Shown here one piece after another: positions 1 to 8,522 of a stretch of DNA of 64,000 nucleotides. Both the position numbers and the translations under genes were made by a program. Below the pieces are notes generated by a model. The model saw nothing but the letters and a program-made list of their open reading frames with translations, was not told the origin of the DNA and ran no database searches. The DNA comes from an uncultured Clostridia bacterium (lineage in GTDB: Bacteria; Bacillota; Clostridia; Christensenellales; Aristaeellaceae): positions 18,874 to 82,873 of the forward strand of contig CANOHT010000009.1 of assembly GCA_947565865.1 (NCBI GenBank). The letters are read 5' to 3'. Position 1 is the stretch's first letter. Each line of letters starts with the position of its first letter.

Positions 1-768
1 GTACGCCGTCAGCGATATGCCGGAGGCCGCCATCGCTCCGAGCAGATTCTCCTTGTTCTGGATGTAGGTGACCAGCCAGCCGTTGATGGCATACTCGCTG
101 CACAGGTAGCAAAACATCATCAAGGCAAGGATCAGGAAGGAAGGATTTCGGATGAAGACCATGGTAGCGTTGACCTTATCCTGACGGCTGGGGCTGTCGT
201 GCTCCAGCTTCATGCGGCTGAAATTGCGCAGGCTCACGCAGCCCAGAAGGATGACATAGATCAGTCCGGCCTGCCAGCCAAGCCAGGTGCGCAGCAGCAG
301 GAAGACCATGGGCGCCAGGATCGCGCCGACGGCAAAGGCGGAATGCAGCAGATTGGTGGCGGCGGGACTTCCGCAAGAGAGCAGGTTGACCATGCGGTTG
401 TCGAAGTTGGTCACGCTCCCGCGGCCCATACCGGTGAAAAGGAAGGCGAGGAACAGCCACGCCGGATGGCCGAAAAGCAGCATCATCGCGAAGCCGATGA
501 AGGCCAGGGAGGAAAGCGCCATAATGGATTTCCGCTGGCCCAGCCATAGGGGAACAAGGCCGCTGATGAACCCCGCGATGAGGTTGCCAGCGGAGTGCGC
601 GGACATGAACAGTCCGCTGAGGGTATCGCTGAGGCCATAGGCAGCCTTCAGGTCAGGCATGGCGCTGCCGTACATCAGCGATAATGAACCGTTGCAGAAA
701 AAGGAAAAGAAGCAGGTGTACAGCAGGAATTTCCCGTGCTTGTCCAGCCTGTTGATAAATGAAAGCAT
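1..768 (-). CDS. MFS transporter, N-terminal part (cut by window edge)
   Basis: The 256 codons visible encode the first half of a major facilitator superfamily permease in the cytoplasmic membrane. Hydrophobic segments alternate with short charged loops, and a GxxxxxxxGRG-type loop follows helix 3 (FLFTGMGRGSVTNFDNR), as in MFS proteins. The ATG at 768 is preceded by AAGGAG at 5-6 nt. The gene lies downstream of uxaB-uxaA on the same strand, separated by a terminator-like hairpin at 797-829. Context suggests a sugar or hexuronate substrate, but the sequence itself does not show the substrate. The C-terminal half lies outside the window. Confidence 0.8.
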   Translation of the reverse strand, partial: MLSFINRLDKHGKFLLYTCFFSFFCNGSLSLMYGSAMPDLKAAYGLSDTLSGLFMSAHSAGNLIAGFISGLVPLWLGQRKSIMALSSLAFIGFAMMLLFGHPAWLFLAFLFTGMGRGSVTNFDNRMVNLLSCGSPAATNLLHSAFAVGAILAPMVFLLLRTWLGWQAGLIYVILLGCVSLRNFSRMKLEHDSPSRQDKVNATMVFIRNPSFLILALMMFCYLCSEYAINGWLVTYIQNKENLLGAMAASGISLTAY

Positions 769-796
769 ATGTTTTCTCCTTGGTGGCGACATAAAG

Positions 797-829
797 ACGA
801 AACCTGACGTAGCTTGCGCCAGGTTTCGT
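797..829 (-). terminator. Hairpin after uxaA
   Basis: A 10-bp perfect stem (797-806 with 820-829) and a 13-nt loop, followed on the minus strand by TCTTTAT. It lies between uxaA and the MFS gene, so the transporter may be expressed by readthrough. Confidence 0.6.
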
Positions 830-843
830 AAAATGTACGGTTG

Positions 844-2328
844 TTACAGCGTTACGCCGGTCTTGAAGATGGCCAGGTCATGGAAGCCGCGCTGCTCGGA
901 GCACACAGGCCTGCCGCTGGCGGTCTCCAGCACGAAGTCCATCAGCTGCTGGCTCAGCTCAGGCAGGGATTTGCCGTCGGTGAGCAGCGCGCCGGCGTTG
1001 AAGTCGATCCAGCCGGTCTTCCGGGTGGCCAGGGGCGTGTTGGAGGCGATTTTCACCGTGGGTACGGGACAGGCGAAGGGCGTGCCCCGGCCGGTGGAGA
1101 ACAGCACGATCTGCGCGCCGGAGGCTGCCAGGGCGGTGGAGGCTACCAGGTCGTTGCCCGGAGCGGAGAGCAGGTTCAGGCCGGATATTTTGACCTTCTC
1201 GCCATAGGCCAGCACGTCCTTGACGGGTGCGAAGCCGCTCTTCTGGGTGCAGCCCAGGGCCTTGTCCTCCAGGGTGGAAATGCCGCCGGCCTTGTTGCCG
1301 GGAGAGGGGTTCTCGTAGATTGTCTGGTGATGCTCTTCGAAGTAGCGCTTGAAGTCGTTGATGAGCGTCACCGTCTTGCGGAACATATCCTCGGTTTCGC
1401 AGCGATCCATCAGGATGGTTTCCGCACCGAACATTTCCGGCACCTCGGTGAGGATGGTTGTGCCGCCCTGAGCGACCAGCAGATCGGAGAAGCCGCCGAT
1501 GACGGGGTTGGCGGTGATGCCGCTGAAGCCGTCAGAGCCGCCGCACTTCAGGCCGATGACCAGCTTGGAGGCGGGGCAGGGGACGCGGCGCTCCGCGCGC
1601 ATGTTGGCGGCCAGCTCCCGGAGCAGAGACATAGCCGCCTCGAACTCGTCCTCCACCTGCTGGGTGACAAGGAAACGTACCCGGGCCTTGTCATAGTCGC
1701 CCATATGCTCCTCGATGATGCTTACGCCGCTGTTCTCACAGCCCAGGCCCAGCACCAGTACGCCGCCCACATTGGGATGCGTGGCCAGGTTGGCCAGGAT
1801 GGTGCGGGTGTTTTCCTGGTCATCGCCCATCTGGGAGCAGCCGTAGGGGTGGGGGAAGGCGTAGACGTTCTCAACTCCGCTGCCTACCAGGCATTGCGCT
1901 TCCTTTTCCAGCGCCTTGGCAATGTCGTTGACGCAGCCGACGGTGGGGAGAATCCACAGCTCATTGCGAACGCCCACCCGGCCATCCCGGCGAGGATAGC
2001 CCATAAAGGTCGCGGGAGTGACGGCCTCCACCTGGGGGAAGGTGGGATGATATTCGTATTCCAGCTCGCCGGAGAGCAGCGTGCGCAGATTCTGCACATG
2101 GACATGGCTGCCCTGGGCGATGTCCTCCTTGGCACAGCCGATGGGGAAGCCGTACTTGACGACCATGCCGTCCTTGGCGATAGGGGACAGCGCGACCTTG
2201 TGGCCTGCGGGAATCGCCTCGCGGGTGGTTAGGGTCAGGCCGTCAACGGTGATGGTCGCGCCCGCGTCCAGGGCGGACAGGGCGACGGCCACATTATCCT
2301 TGGGGGTGATGCGAAGCAGCTCAGCCAT
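844..2328 (-). CDS. uxaA: Altronate dehydratase
   Basis: UxaA dehydrates D-altronate to 2-dehydro-3-deoxy-D-gluconate in galacturonate breakdown. The 494-residue product has the usual two-part architecture: an N-terminal SAF-type domain (about 1-95) joined to the large C-terminal catalytic region. The linker contains GYPRRDGRVGVRNE, and conserved stretches follow around HPYGCSQMGDD, LGLGCEN and LKCGGSDGFSGITANP. The cysteines in these stretches match the family's metal-binding region. The start at 2328 has GGAGGC a few bases upstream, inside the end of uxaB. Only 3 nt separate the two genes, so they are surely co-transcribed. KDG kinase and aldolase, the next pathway steps, are not in the window. 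Confidence 0.93.
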   Translation of the reverse strand: MAELLRITPKDNVAVALSALDAGATITVDGLTLTTREAIPAGHKVALSPIAKDGMVVKYGFPIGCAKEDIAQGSHVHVQNLRTLLSGELEYEYHPTFPQVEAVTPATFMGYPRRDGRVGVRNELWILPTVGCVNDIAKALEKEAQCLVGSGVENVYAFPHPYGCSQMGDDQENTRTILANLATHPNVGGVLVLGLGCENSGVSIIEEHMGDYDKARVRFLVTQQVEDEFEAAMSLLRELAANMRAERRVPCPASKLVIGLKCGGSDGFSGITANPVIGGFSDLLVAQGGTTILTEVPEMFGAETILMDRCETEDMFRKTVTLINDFKRYFEEHHQTIYENPSPGNKAGGISTLEDKALGCTQKSGFAPVKDVLAYGEKVKISGLNLLSAPGNDLVASTALAASGAQIVLFSTGRGTPFACPVPTVKIASNTPLATRKTGWIDFNAGALLTDGKSLPELSQQLMDFVLETASGRPVCSEQRGFHDLAIFKTGVTL

Positions 2329-2331
2329 CGT

Positions 2332-3801
2332 TCAGCCTCCGAACTTTTCGGTCATCACGGTACGCATACCGCGATTCAGGATGTCCGCCAGGGAGGCGGC
2401 GACGGATTCGATCAGCCCGGGAACCTTGCACAGGTCGGGGCCAAAGAAGGCTTCGTTGGACAGGAAGGCCTCCGCCTGCCGGGCCGGGGACTGGTCGGAG
2501 GTGGCGGCGAAGAACGCCAGCACCGCCGCGTCATCCTGCAGGGTGTAGGTCTGGCCGTCACGCTGGCATTCCAGCTTGCCGTCCACCAGCTTGCCGCCGT
2601 GGTACAGGCCCATCAGGCTGGCCAGGGAGAAGGTCAGGTGCGGAGGCAGCTTGCCGGTCTTATCCACATAGCCCAGCAGGGAGGGCATGCAGCGGGCGCG
2701 CCACTTGCTGACGCTGTTGAGGCAGATGGACAGCAGCGCGTGCTTGATGAAGGGATTGCGGAAGCGGCCGGTGACGGCCTCGGCAAAGGACATCAAATCT
2801 TCCTTGGGCAGGGCCAGGGTAGGAATGACCTCATCGTAAAGGGTTTCCTGCATGAAGCGGGCGATCATGGGATCATTCATGGCGTCCAGCACATAGTCAT
2901 AGCCGCACTGGAAGGCGGCGGGTACAAAGGAGGTGTGAGCGCCATTGAGGATGCGTACCTTCCGCTGCTTGTAGGGCTTCTGATTGTCGGTGTAAACAAC
3001 GGGCAGGCCGCACTGGGGCAGGGGCAGCTCGGCGCTGATGTCCTTGTCGGACTCAATGACCCACAAGCCGAAGGGCTCGGCGGTGACCAGGATGCGATCC
3101 TCATAGCCCAGCTTGGCCCAAATGGCCTGATCCTCGCCACGGGGATAGCCGGTGACAATCCGATCCACCAGGGTGGAGGTGAACACGCAGGCGGTTTCCA
3201 GCCAGGCGTCAAACTTTTCGCCCAGATTCCATACCTTGCTCAGCTGCTTGACGCACTGCTTCAGCATGATGCCGTTGTCATCAATCAGCTCCACAGGAAG
3301 GATAATGAGGCCCTTATCCTGGGCATAGCTGAAATGCTCGGCGCGCTCGTACAGCAGCTTCGTCAGCTTGCCGGGATAGGTGTTGGGGGGGCAGAGTTCG
3401 ATGCGGTCGCTTTCATCCAGCACGATGCCCGCCTCGGTGGTGTTGCTGACGATGAAGCGCAGCGTGTCCAGCTTGGCGTAAGCGGCGTATTGCTCGTAGT
3501 CCTGATAGGCGTCCACGGCGTCTGCCACGGAGGTGACGACGCGGGTCTGTTCCACCGCCTCGCCATCCACCAGACCGCGCAGCATCACGGTATAGCGGTA
3601 ATCCTGCTCCTTGAAGGCCGGGAACAGGTCGCCCATGGCGATGGGCTTCACCAGCGCCACGGAGCCGTTGAAGTCGGTTTTCTCGTTGGCGATGTCGATC
3701 ATGTAATCAACGAAAGCGCGCAGGAAGTTGCCCTCGCCATACTGCAGGACGCGAATAGGCCGCTGGGGCGCCGGGTTCATGGATGCGCTGAGCCTTTCCA
3801 T
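2332..3801 (-). CDS. uxaB: Tagaturonate reductase (altronate oxidoreductase)
   Basis: A mannitol-dehydrogenase-family oxidoreductase that reduces D-tagaturonate to D-altronate with NADH, the step between UxaC and UxaA. The start of the protein carries the RVLQYGEGNFLRAFVDYM nucleotide-binding region, and an RILNGAHTSF stretch in the middle carries the family's conserved K/N/H active-site environment. I chose the ATG at 3801 because GGAGGGG ends 9 nt upstream; the in-frame start 18 nt further upstream (3819) has no comparable site. This gives 489 aa, normal for UxaB. It is the first gene of the uxaB-uxaA operon and is transcribed divergently from the LacI regulator. Confidence 0.92.
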   Translation of the reverse strand: MERLSASMNPAPQRPIRVLQYGEGNFLRAFVDYMIDIANEKTDFNGSVALVKPIAMGDLFPAFKEQDYRYTVMLRGLVDGEAVEQTRVVTSVADAVDAYQDYEQYAAYAKLDTLRFIVSNTTEAGIVLDESDRIELCPPNTYPGKLTKLLYERAEHFSYAQDKGLIILPVELIDDNGIMLKQCVKQLSKVWNLGEKFDAWLETACVFTSTLVDRIVTGYPRGEDQAIWAKLGYEDRILVTAEPFGLWVIESDKDISAELPLPQCGLPVVYTDNQKPYKQRKVRILNGAHTSFVPAAFQCGYDYVLDAMNDPMIARFMQETLYDEVIPTLALPKEDLMSFAEAVTGRFRNPFIKHALLSICLNSVSKWRARCMPSLLGYVDKTGKLPPHLTFSLASLMGLYHGGKLVDGKLECQRDGQTYTLQDDAAVLAFFAATSDQSPARQAEAFLSNEAFFGPDLCKVPGLIESVAASLADILNRGMRTVMTEKFGG

Positions 3802-3873
3802 TTGGTTGATCCCCTCCATTGTATTTCTACCGGGCTGGCCCGGCGTGAAAATAATTACATCAAACCAAGTTCC

Positions 3874-3902
3874 ATTGTACTCCTGTTTACCGCTTTCGTC
3901 AA
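3874..3902 (-). promoter_or_regulatory. Promoter of uxaB-uxaA
   Basis: On the minus strand TTGACG (3902-3897), a 17-nt spacer, then TACAAT (3879-3874). It lies about 75 nt before the uxaB start, in the 273-nt divergent region shared with the LacI gene. That region is the natural place for the operator, but I could not single out a convincing palindrome. Confidence 0.75.
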
Positions 3903-3984
3903 TCGGTTTTGTCCTGATTCAGACGCAATTTTCCCATGTCATCCTCGCCCAGCCTTAAAATCTTCGGATAAAATAAGAAAGAGG

Positions 3985-4013
3985 TTGCAAAATAGGGGGA
4001 AAGCGTGTATAAT
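3985..4013 (+). promoter_or_regulatory. Promoter of the LacI-family regulator
   Basis: TTGCAA (3985-3990), a 17-nt spacer, then a perfect TATAAT (4008-4013). It lies about 60 nt upstream of the GTG start of the regulator and points away from the uxaB promoter. Confidence 0.78.
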
Positions 4014-4074
4014 TTTTCTGGCAAGAACCATGGAAATGCTTACATTATCACGCGACGGAAGGAGCGGCGTACCC

Positions 4075-5082
4075 GTGAACATTTATGATATTTCCCGGCG
4101 GGCAGGAGTGTCCATCGCCACGGTGTCGCGGGTACTGAACAACAGCCCCCATGTGAGCGACGTAACCCGCAAGAAGGTTCTGGCGGTGATTGAGGGCTGC
4201 GGCTATGTGCCCAACGCCTTTGCCCGAGGGCTGGGGCTGAATACCATGCAGACCATCGGCCTGCTTTGCCCCGACGCATCGGACCCATACCTTTCCCAGG
4301 CGCTGGCCAATCTGGAGCGATCCTTTCGCGCCCACGGATACGACTGCATTCTGTCCTGTACCGGGAAGGAGTTGTCCGCCCGCGTGCAGGGCGTGGAGCT
4401 TCTGCGCACCCGCCATGTGGACGGCATGGTGCTGATGGGTTCCTCCTTCATTGAGGAAAACGATCAGGACAACGACTGCATCCGGGAGGCGGCGCGGGCC
4501 GTCCCCATTATCCTGCTGAACGGTTCGTTCCTGTGCGAGAACGTTTACTGCGTCCTGTGCGACGATCAGCAGGCAGCCTGCGAGGCTACGCGCTATTTGA
4601 TCGACAGCGGACGGCGGCGGATTCTGTACCTGTACCACAGCCGGAACTATTCGGGCCGCAAGAAGCTGGCGGGCTACTGCGAGGGCCTGGTCAGCCGGGG
4701 CATTCCTCAGGATGAGCGCCTGATTAGCTTTTACGGCGAGGATAAGTCCAGCATTCATCGGGTGCGGGATCATCTGCTGGCCCTGGACGCGGCGGGCGTC
4801 TGCTTTGACGCGGTGCTCACCAGCGAGGACGGCCTGGCCATGGGCGCGATGAAGTACGCCAAGGAGAGAAACCTTCGGGTGCCGGAGGAGCTGAGCATCA
4901 TCGGTTACAACAACAGCGCCTACTGCCTGTGCTCCGAGCCGGAAATGACCAGCGTGGACAACAAGCTGGCGGTGATCTGCGACCATATTGTCGCCACCAT
5001 GATGGGTGTGCTGGACGGCCGGGAAATGCCGCAGAAGACGGTCTTCACCGGCGAACTGGTACTGCGCGGAACCACCCTGTGA
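4075..5082 (+). CDS. LacI-family transcriptional regulator, probable hexuronate repressor
   Basis: A 335-residue LacI/GalR protein. The N-terminus (NIYDISRRAGVSIATVSRVL) is the classic LacI helix-turn-helix plus hinge. The rest is a periplasmic-binding-protein-like effector domain, with the usual DGMVLMGS and LTSEDGLAMGAMKYA segments. The GTG at 4075 follows GGAAGGAG at 10 nt and places the HTH at the extreme N-terminus, as is standard. An ATG at 4030 is in frame but adds 15 residues not seen in the family. Its position between divergent uxaBA and co-directional uxaC makes a hexuronate-responsive role likely. The effector is inferred, not seen. Confidence 0.9.
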   Translation: MNIYDISRRAGVSIATVSRVLNNSPHVSDVTRKKVLAVIEGCGYVPNAFARGLGLNTMQTIGLLCPDASDPYLSQALANLERSFRAHGYDCILSCTGKELSARVQGVELLRTRHVDGMVLMGSSFIEENDQDNDCIREAARAVPIILLNGSFLCENVYCVLCDDQQAACEATRYLIDSGRRRILYLYHSRNYSGRKKLAGYCEGLVSRGIPQDERLISFYGEDKSSIHRVRDHLLALDAAGVCFDAVLTSEDGLAMGAMKYAKERNLRVPEELSIIGYNNSAYCLCSEPEMTSVDNKLAVICDHIVATMMGVLDGREMPQKTVFTGELVLRGTTL

Positions 5083-5154
5083 CCCCGATCCGCCGGTGGC
5101 GGGTCTGTTATGATAAAGGTATTGTATTCTCATTCGTAAAGGAGCGATGATTCC

Positions 5155-6564
5155 ATGCAGAATTTCATGGACAAGGATTTCCTGCTCAACACGGAAACCG
5201 CCCGCGTGCTCTATCATGAGTACGCCGCGAAGTGCCCCATCATTGATTATCATTGCCATATCAGCCCCAAGCAGATTTGGGATGACCTGCGGTACGAGAA
5301 CATCACCCAGGTGTGGCTGGGCGGCGACCATTACAAGTGGCGGCTGATGCGCTGCGCCGGTGTGGATGAGCGCTACATCACCGGCGACGCTTCCGATTAT
5401 GAGAAGTTCTGCAAGTGGGCGGAGGTTCTGGGCAAGGCCGTCGGCAACCCGCTGTATCATTGGTCTCATCTGGAACTGCAGCGGTTCTTTGGCTACTATG
5501 GCGCGCTGTCCGCCAAGACGGCGGACGAGGTGTGGAACATCGCCAACGCCAAGCTGCAATCCGCGGGCTATTCCGTGCGCGGCCTCATCGCCATGAGCAA
5601 TGTGGAAACCATCTGCACCACGGACGATCCCGTTGATACCCTGGAATGGCATCAGAAGCTGCTGGCGGACGCTTCCTTCAAGACCAGTGTGCTGCCTGCC
5701 TGGCGCCCCGACAAGGCCATGAACCTGGAAAAGCCGGATTATCTGGCCTACCTGGCGAAGCTGGCGGACGCCGCCGGCATGGCCATCAAGACCTTCGCTG
5801 ACCTGAAGGCTGCCCTGGCCAAGCGGATGGCGTATTTTGCGGCCAATAACTGCTGCCTGTCCGACCATGCGCTGAATTACGTCATGTATGCGCCCGCCAC
5901 GGAGGAAGCCGTGGAGGCCATTTTCGCCAAGCGTTTGGCGGGCGGCGCCGTGTCAGCCGAGGAGGAGGCCGCCTTCAAGTATGCCTTCATGACCTTCTGC
6001 GCTTCCCGGTACAAGGAAATGAACTGGACGATGCAGCTGCACTACGGTTGCCGCCGGGATAATAACCTCACCCAGTATGCCAAGCTGGGCCCGGATACCG
6101 GCTATGACTGCATCAGCAATTACGCCCCCTCCGACCAGACTGCCGCTTTCCTGGGCGCGCTGGAAAAGGCGGGGAGCCTGCCCCAGACGGTGCTGTATTC
6201 CCTGAACCCCAACGACAATGCCGCCATCGACACCATCTGCGGCTGCTTCCAGTCCTCCGAGGCCGTGAGCAAGATTCAGCATGGCAGCGCCTGGTGGTTC
6301 AACGATCATTTCCAGGGTATGACCGAGCAGCTGACCTCCCTGGCGAACCTGGGCTACCTGGCCGGCTTCGTGGGGATGCTGACGGACAGCCGTTCCTTCC
6401 TGTCCTATCCCCGGCATGAGTACTTCCGCCGTATCCTGTGCCGCCTGCTGGGCGAATGGGTGGAGGATGGCCGGTTCCCCCAGGATTACGATCTGCTGGC
6501 GGAAATCGTTCGCGGCGTGAGCTATGACAACGCCAAGAAGTATTTCCATTTCGCTTCCAAGTAA
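5155..6564 (+). CDS. uxaC: Glucuronate (uronate) isomerase
   Basis: UxaC interconverts D-glucuronate/D-fructuronate and D-galacturonate/D-tagaturonate, the entry step of hexuronate catabolism. The 469-aa length is typical. Visible family signatures are FMDKDFLLNTETARVLYHEY at the N-terminus, the metal-site-like IIDYHCHISPKQIWDD (His-x-His), and LTDSRSFLSYPRHEYFRRIL near the C-terminus. The ATG at 5155 has AAAGGAG at 10 nt. It lies 72 nt after the LacI gene on the same strand and may be expressed from the regulator promoter or its own. A strong terminator follows. Confidence 0.95.
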   Translation: MQNFMDKDFLLNTETARVLYHEYAAKCPIIDYHCHISPKQIWDDLRYENITQVWLGGDHYKWRLMRCAGVDERYITGDASDYEKFCKWAEVLGKAVGNPLYHWSHLELQRFFGYYGALSAKTADEVWNIANAKLQSAGYSVRGLIAMSNVETICTTDDPVDTLEWHQKLLADASFKTSVLPAWRPDKAMNLEKPDYLAYLAKLADAAGMAIKTFADLKAALAKRMAYFAANNCCLSDHALNYVMYAPATEEAVEAIFAKRLAGGAVSAEEEAAFKYAFMTFCASRYKEMNWTMQLHYGCRRDNNLTQYAKLGPDTGYDCISNYAPSDQTAAFLGALEKAGSLPQTVLYSLNPNDNAAIDTICGCFQSSEAVSKIQHGSAWWFNDHFQGMTEQLTSLANLGYLAGFVGMLTDSRSFLSYPRHEYFRRILCRLLGEWVEDGRFPQDYDLLAEIVRGVSYDNAKKYFHFASK

Positions 6565-6578
6565 AAGCCGGATCAATC

Positions 6579-6612
6579 AAGGCTCCTTCGCCATCGTGCG
6601 AAGGAGCCTTTC
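6579..6612 (+). terminator. Rho-independent terminator of uxaC
   Basis: A perfect 13-bp stem (6579-6591 with 6598-6610) around a 6-nt loop, ending in a short T run. It starts 15 nt after the uxaC stop. Confidence 0.8.
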
Positions 6613-6614
6613 AG

Positions 6615-6780
6615 CATGTCAAAATAGTGGCGGATACCACTTTTTTAGGGAGCTTTGTCCCGTTCCGCTGCGTGCCCTCACTGGTCGAACGGCCAAGCCG
6701 TTCCATGGCCGTTCAGACGTGTAAGCAGCTTTTGCTGTATTAGCGCAAAAACCGCAACATACCGCCGGTTTTTGAAGAAC
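6615..6780 (-). repeat. Composite intergenic repeat, copy A
   Basis: Fills the spacer between convergent uxaC and the bile-salt-hydrolase-like gene. Read on the minus strand it holds an AAAAACCG...CGGTTTTT hairpin (6773-6747), then TGCGCT, then AAAAGCTGCTTAC (6733-6721), and about 75 nt later a hairpin built on AAAAAAGTGG/CCACTATTTT (about 6649-6617). The same order of elements occurs at 17.9, 20.1 (partial), 45.1 and 63.3 kb. No reading frame is supported here. Confidence 0.6.
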
Positions 6781-6820
6781 GGTCGAAGAGGCTGTTTGCT
6801 CTGCCGCTTTGAAAAACAAG

Positions 6821-7795
6821 TCAGTTCTGCCAATGGATTCGCGTGTCGGTCAGCATGGGGTAGGCGGTCACATTGCTGCCGTCCAGGTCAGTGCGGTGCA
6901 TGTCCACGGCGGTGGGCTGGCTGTTGTCGTGGGTGGTATAGTAATATACGCCTTTGGCTGTGTTGCAGCAGCTGCTGTAAATGGTCAAATGGTCTTTGCC
7001 GTTGTCCAGCCGGACAAAGCCCTTGGGTACGCGCACACTGTTGAGAATGTGGAAGAACTGGCTGACGCTCTCGTTTTCTCCCTCGCCGCGGCGGCTGTTG
7101 TGGAGGGTGAAGGCCGCCCGGACAAAACGGGAGGTAGACGACGCGTCCCCCGGAAGCCCGAGCGCGCCAAGGCCCAGGCTGGTGGGGGTGAGGGCAAGGG
7201 CCGGGGCAAAGGCGTTGTTCGGTTCGTTGGGCGTCAGATGCAGATAGGAGCGCAGGGCGTCTAAATGGGTGGGGAAGGCCGGTTCATTGGTCAGTACGCC
7301 GATGGCGTTCTCGTGGATGCGCAGGCCTTCCGCGTGAGGCTCCAGCACGATGGCCTCCTGGGCATCGGCCAGCATCCAGTGGAGGGGGGACAGCGGCAGC
7401 TCGTCGCTGAAGGGCAGATTCAGCACATTCAGCCGGGCCAGCAGCGGCCTCGCCTGGGCGACGGTGGCGCACTGGGCCAGCAGCCAGGGAATCAGCTCAA
7501 AGGGCGTCACATTGTCCATGCCGGCGGTTTCTTCCCGGTAGACGGCGGTTTGCGGGAAGTTCAGCCCGGCCATGCTCAGCCCTTTCTCGTTGGTGGCCTC
7601 ATAATAGAGCGGAAAGCCATCCTTCACATAAGCCATGCCGATCATGGCCAGATGATTGTCCAGCGTGCTTGCCTTGCGGAACCGCAGCGGATAGCGGCGA
7701 GGGGTGACGGCGACGGATTCATGGTAGGAATAGGATAAATCAAGATTCCGACCGAAATAATGGTCGCGGCTTTGGAAGCTGACGGCAGTACACAT
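6821..7795 (-). CDS. Bile salt hydrolase-like (choloylglycine hydrolase family, C59)
   Basis: An N-terminal-nucleophile amidase of the choloylglycine hydrolase/penicillin V acylase family, which hydrolyses amide bonds such as those of glyco- or tauro-conjugated bile acids. Met1 is followed directly by Cys2, the nucleophile exposed when Met is removed. FGRNLDLSYSYHESV supplies the conserved Arg16 and Asp19, NEKGLSMAGLNFP the conserved Asn79 region, LTNEP a second Asn, and STSRFVR the conserved Arg. The 324-aa length matches cytoplasmic BSH enzymes and there is no signal peptide. The first residues fit BSH better than PVA, but substrate preference is not proven by sequence. It is the last gene of a minus-strand group with the GNAT and methyltransferase genes, 36 nt after the GNAT. 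Confidence 0.85.
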   Translation of the reverse strand: MCTAVSFQSRDHYFGRNLDLSYSYHESVAVTPRRYPLRFRKASTLDNHLAMIGMAYVKDGFPLYYEATNEKGLSMAGLNFPQTAVYREETAGMDNVTPFELIPWLLAQCATVAQARPLLARLNVLNLPFSDELPLSPLHWMLADAQEAIVLEPHAEGLRIHENAIGVLTNEPAFPTHLDALRSYLHLTPNEPNNAFAPALALTPTSLGLGALGLPGDASSTSRFVRAAFTLHNSRRGEGENESVSQFFHILNSVRVPKGFVRLDNGKDHLTIYSSCCNTAKGVYYYTTHDNSQPTAVDMHRTDLDGSNVTAYPMLTDTRIHWQN

Positions 7796-7831
7796 GGGCT
7801 TGGCCTCCTGTTCATAAGGGGAGTGTTTGTA

Positions 7832-8491
7832 TCATGGTGCCACGGAGCTGATGGATTCATGCGCCTTTTTAGGATTCAGAACCTCCGTGTCGCAGGCAGG
7901 CGTGAAGGCGGCGAGGGACGGATGGTCGGTCAGGCGGCGGACAATGCGCCAGCCCGGCAAACTCTCATCATCTGCCAAGGGACGGAAGCCCAGGTCAAGA
8001 TAGACCTTGCAGGCTACCCAGGAGGTGGTCTGGGTGGGGATCTTCGCGTGGGTGTAGCCCAGCGCAGCCATGATCCGCAGCACATGGAGGATCAGCGGCT
8101 TTGACAGCCCGCGCCCCTGACAATCCCGGCGGACGGCGACCCAGTGCAGCCAGGCGTCGCCGGAGGTATCCCGGCCCTCGACATCGCGGTAGGCTGTGGC
8201 TGTGGCGACCTTTCGGCCGTCAGGGTCGATGACGAAGACCATTCGATGGCCCAGCTCGTCCTCATGGCCCCCATAATAGTGCTTCCAGGCGTCGAGCCCC
8301 TGTTCATAAGAAGCGAATTCTTTGGCGCTTTGCTCGATGTCGATCCAGGCATCCCGGTCGCCCGGCTGGTAAAAGGCGAAGCGGTAGCCCTCCGGCAGCG
8401 GGCGTTGGGGAAGATCGCACAGGGCCCGGCGAAGATGCAGTTCCACATAGCGGATGCGGTCATCATGGTTATCGAAAATGGGCAAAGACAT
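7832..8491 (-). CDS. GNAT-family N-acetyltransferase
   Basis: A 219-aa acetyl-CoA-dependent acyltransferase. The C-terminal half holds the GNAT core: LHWVAVRRDCQGRGLSKPLI is beta-4 plus the acetyl-CoA pyrophosphate loop (R/Q-x-x-G-x-G/A form, here QGRGLS), followed by KVYLDLGFRPL, the usual final strand and helix. About 70 N-terminal residues precede the domain and show no recognisable motif. GGAGGTCACCCT lies just before the ATG. The middle position in the methyltransferase-GNAT-BSH group gives no clear substrate. Confidence 0.82.
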   Translation of the reverse strand: MSLPIFDNHDDRIRYVELHLRRALCDLPQRPLPEGYRFAFYQPGDRDAWIDIEQSAKEFASYEQGLDAWKHYYGGHEDELGHRMVFVIDPDGRKVATATAYRDVEGRDTSGDAWLHWVAVRRDCQGRGLSKPLILHVLRIMAALGYTHAKIPTQTTSWVACKVYLDLGFRPLADDESLPGWRIVRRLTDHPSLAAFTPACDTEVLNPKKAHESISSVAP

Positions 8492-8522
8492 AGGGTGACC
8501 TCCTTGTAAATGGCCGAAGACC

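Noticed and set aside
841..2232. A 463-codon open frame opposite uxaA
   Set aside because: It lies antisense to a clear enzyme gene. It is rich in Gly/Ala/His/Val in a pattern typical of antisense frames in GC-rich DNA and has no ribosome binding site.
2599..4074. N-terminal extension of the LacI frame up to 827 codons
   Set aside because: The extension is antisense to uxaB and runs across two promoters. The GTG at 4075 puts the helix-turn-helix at the N-terminus, as in the family.
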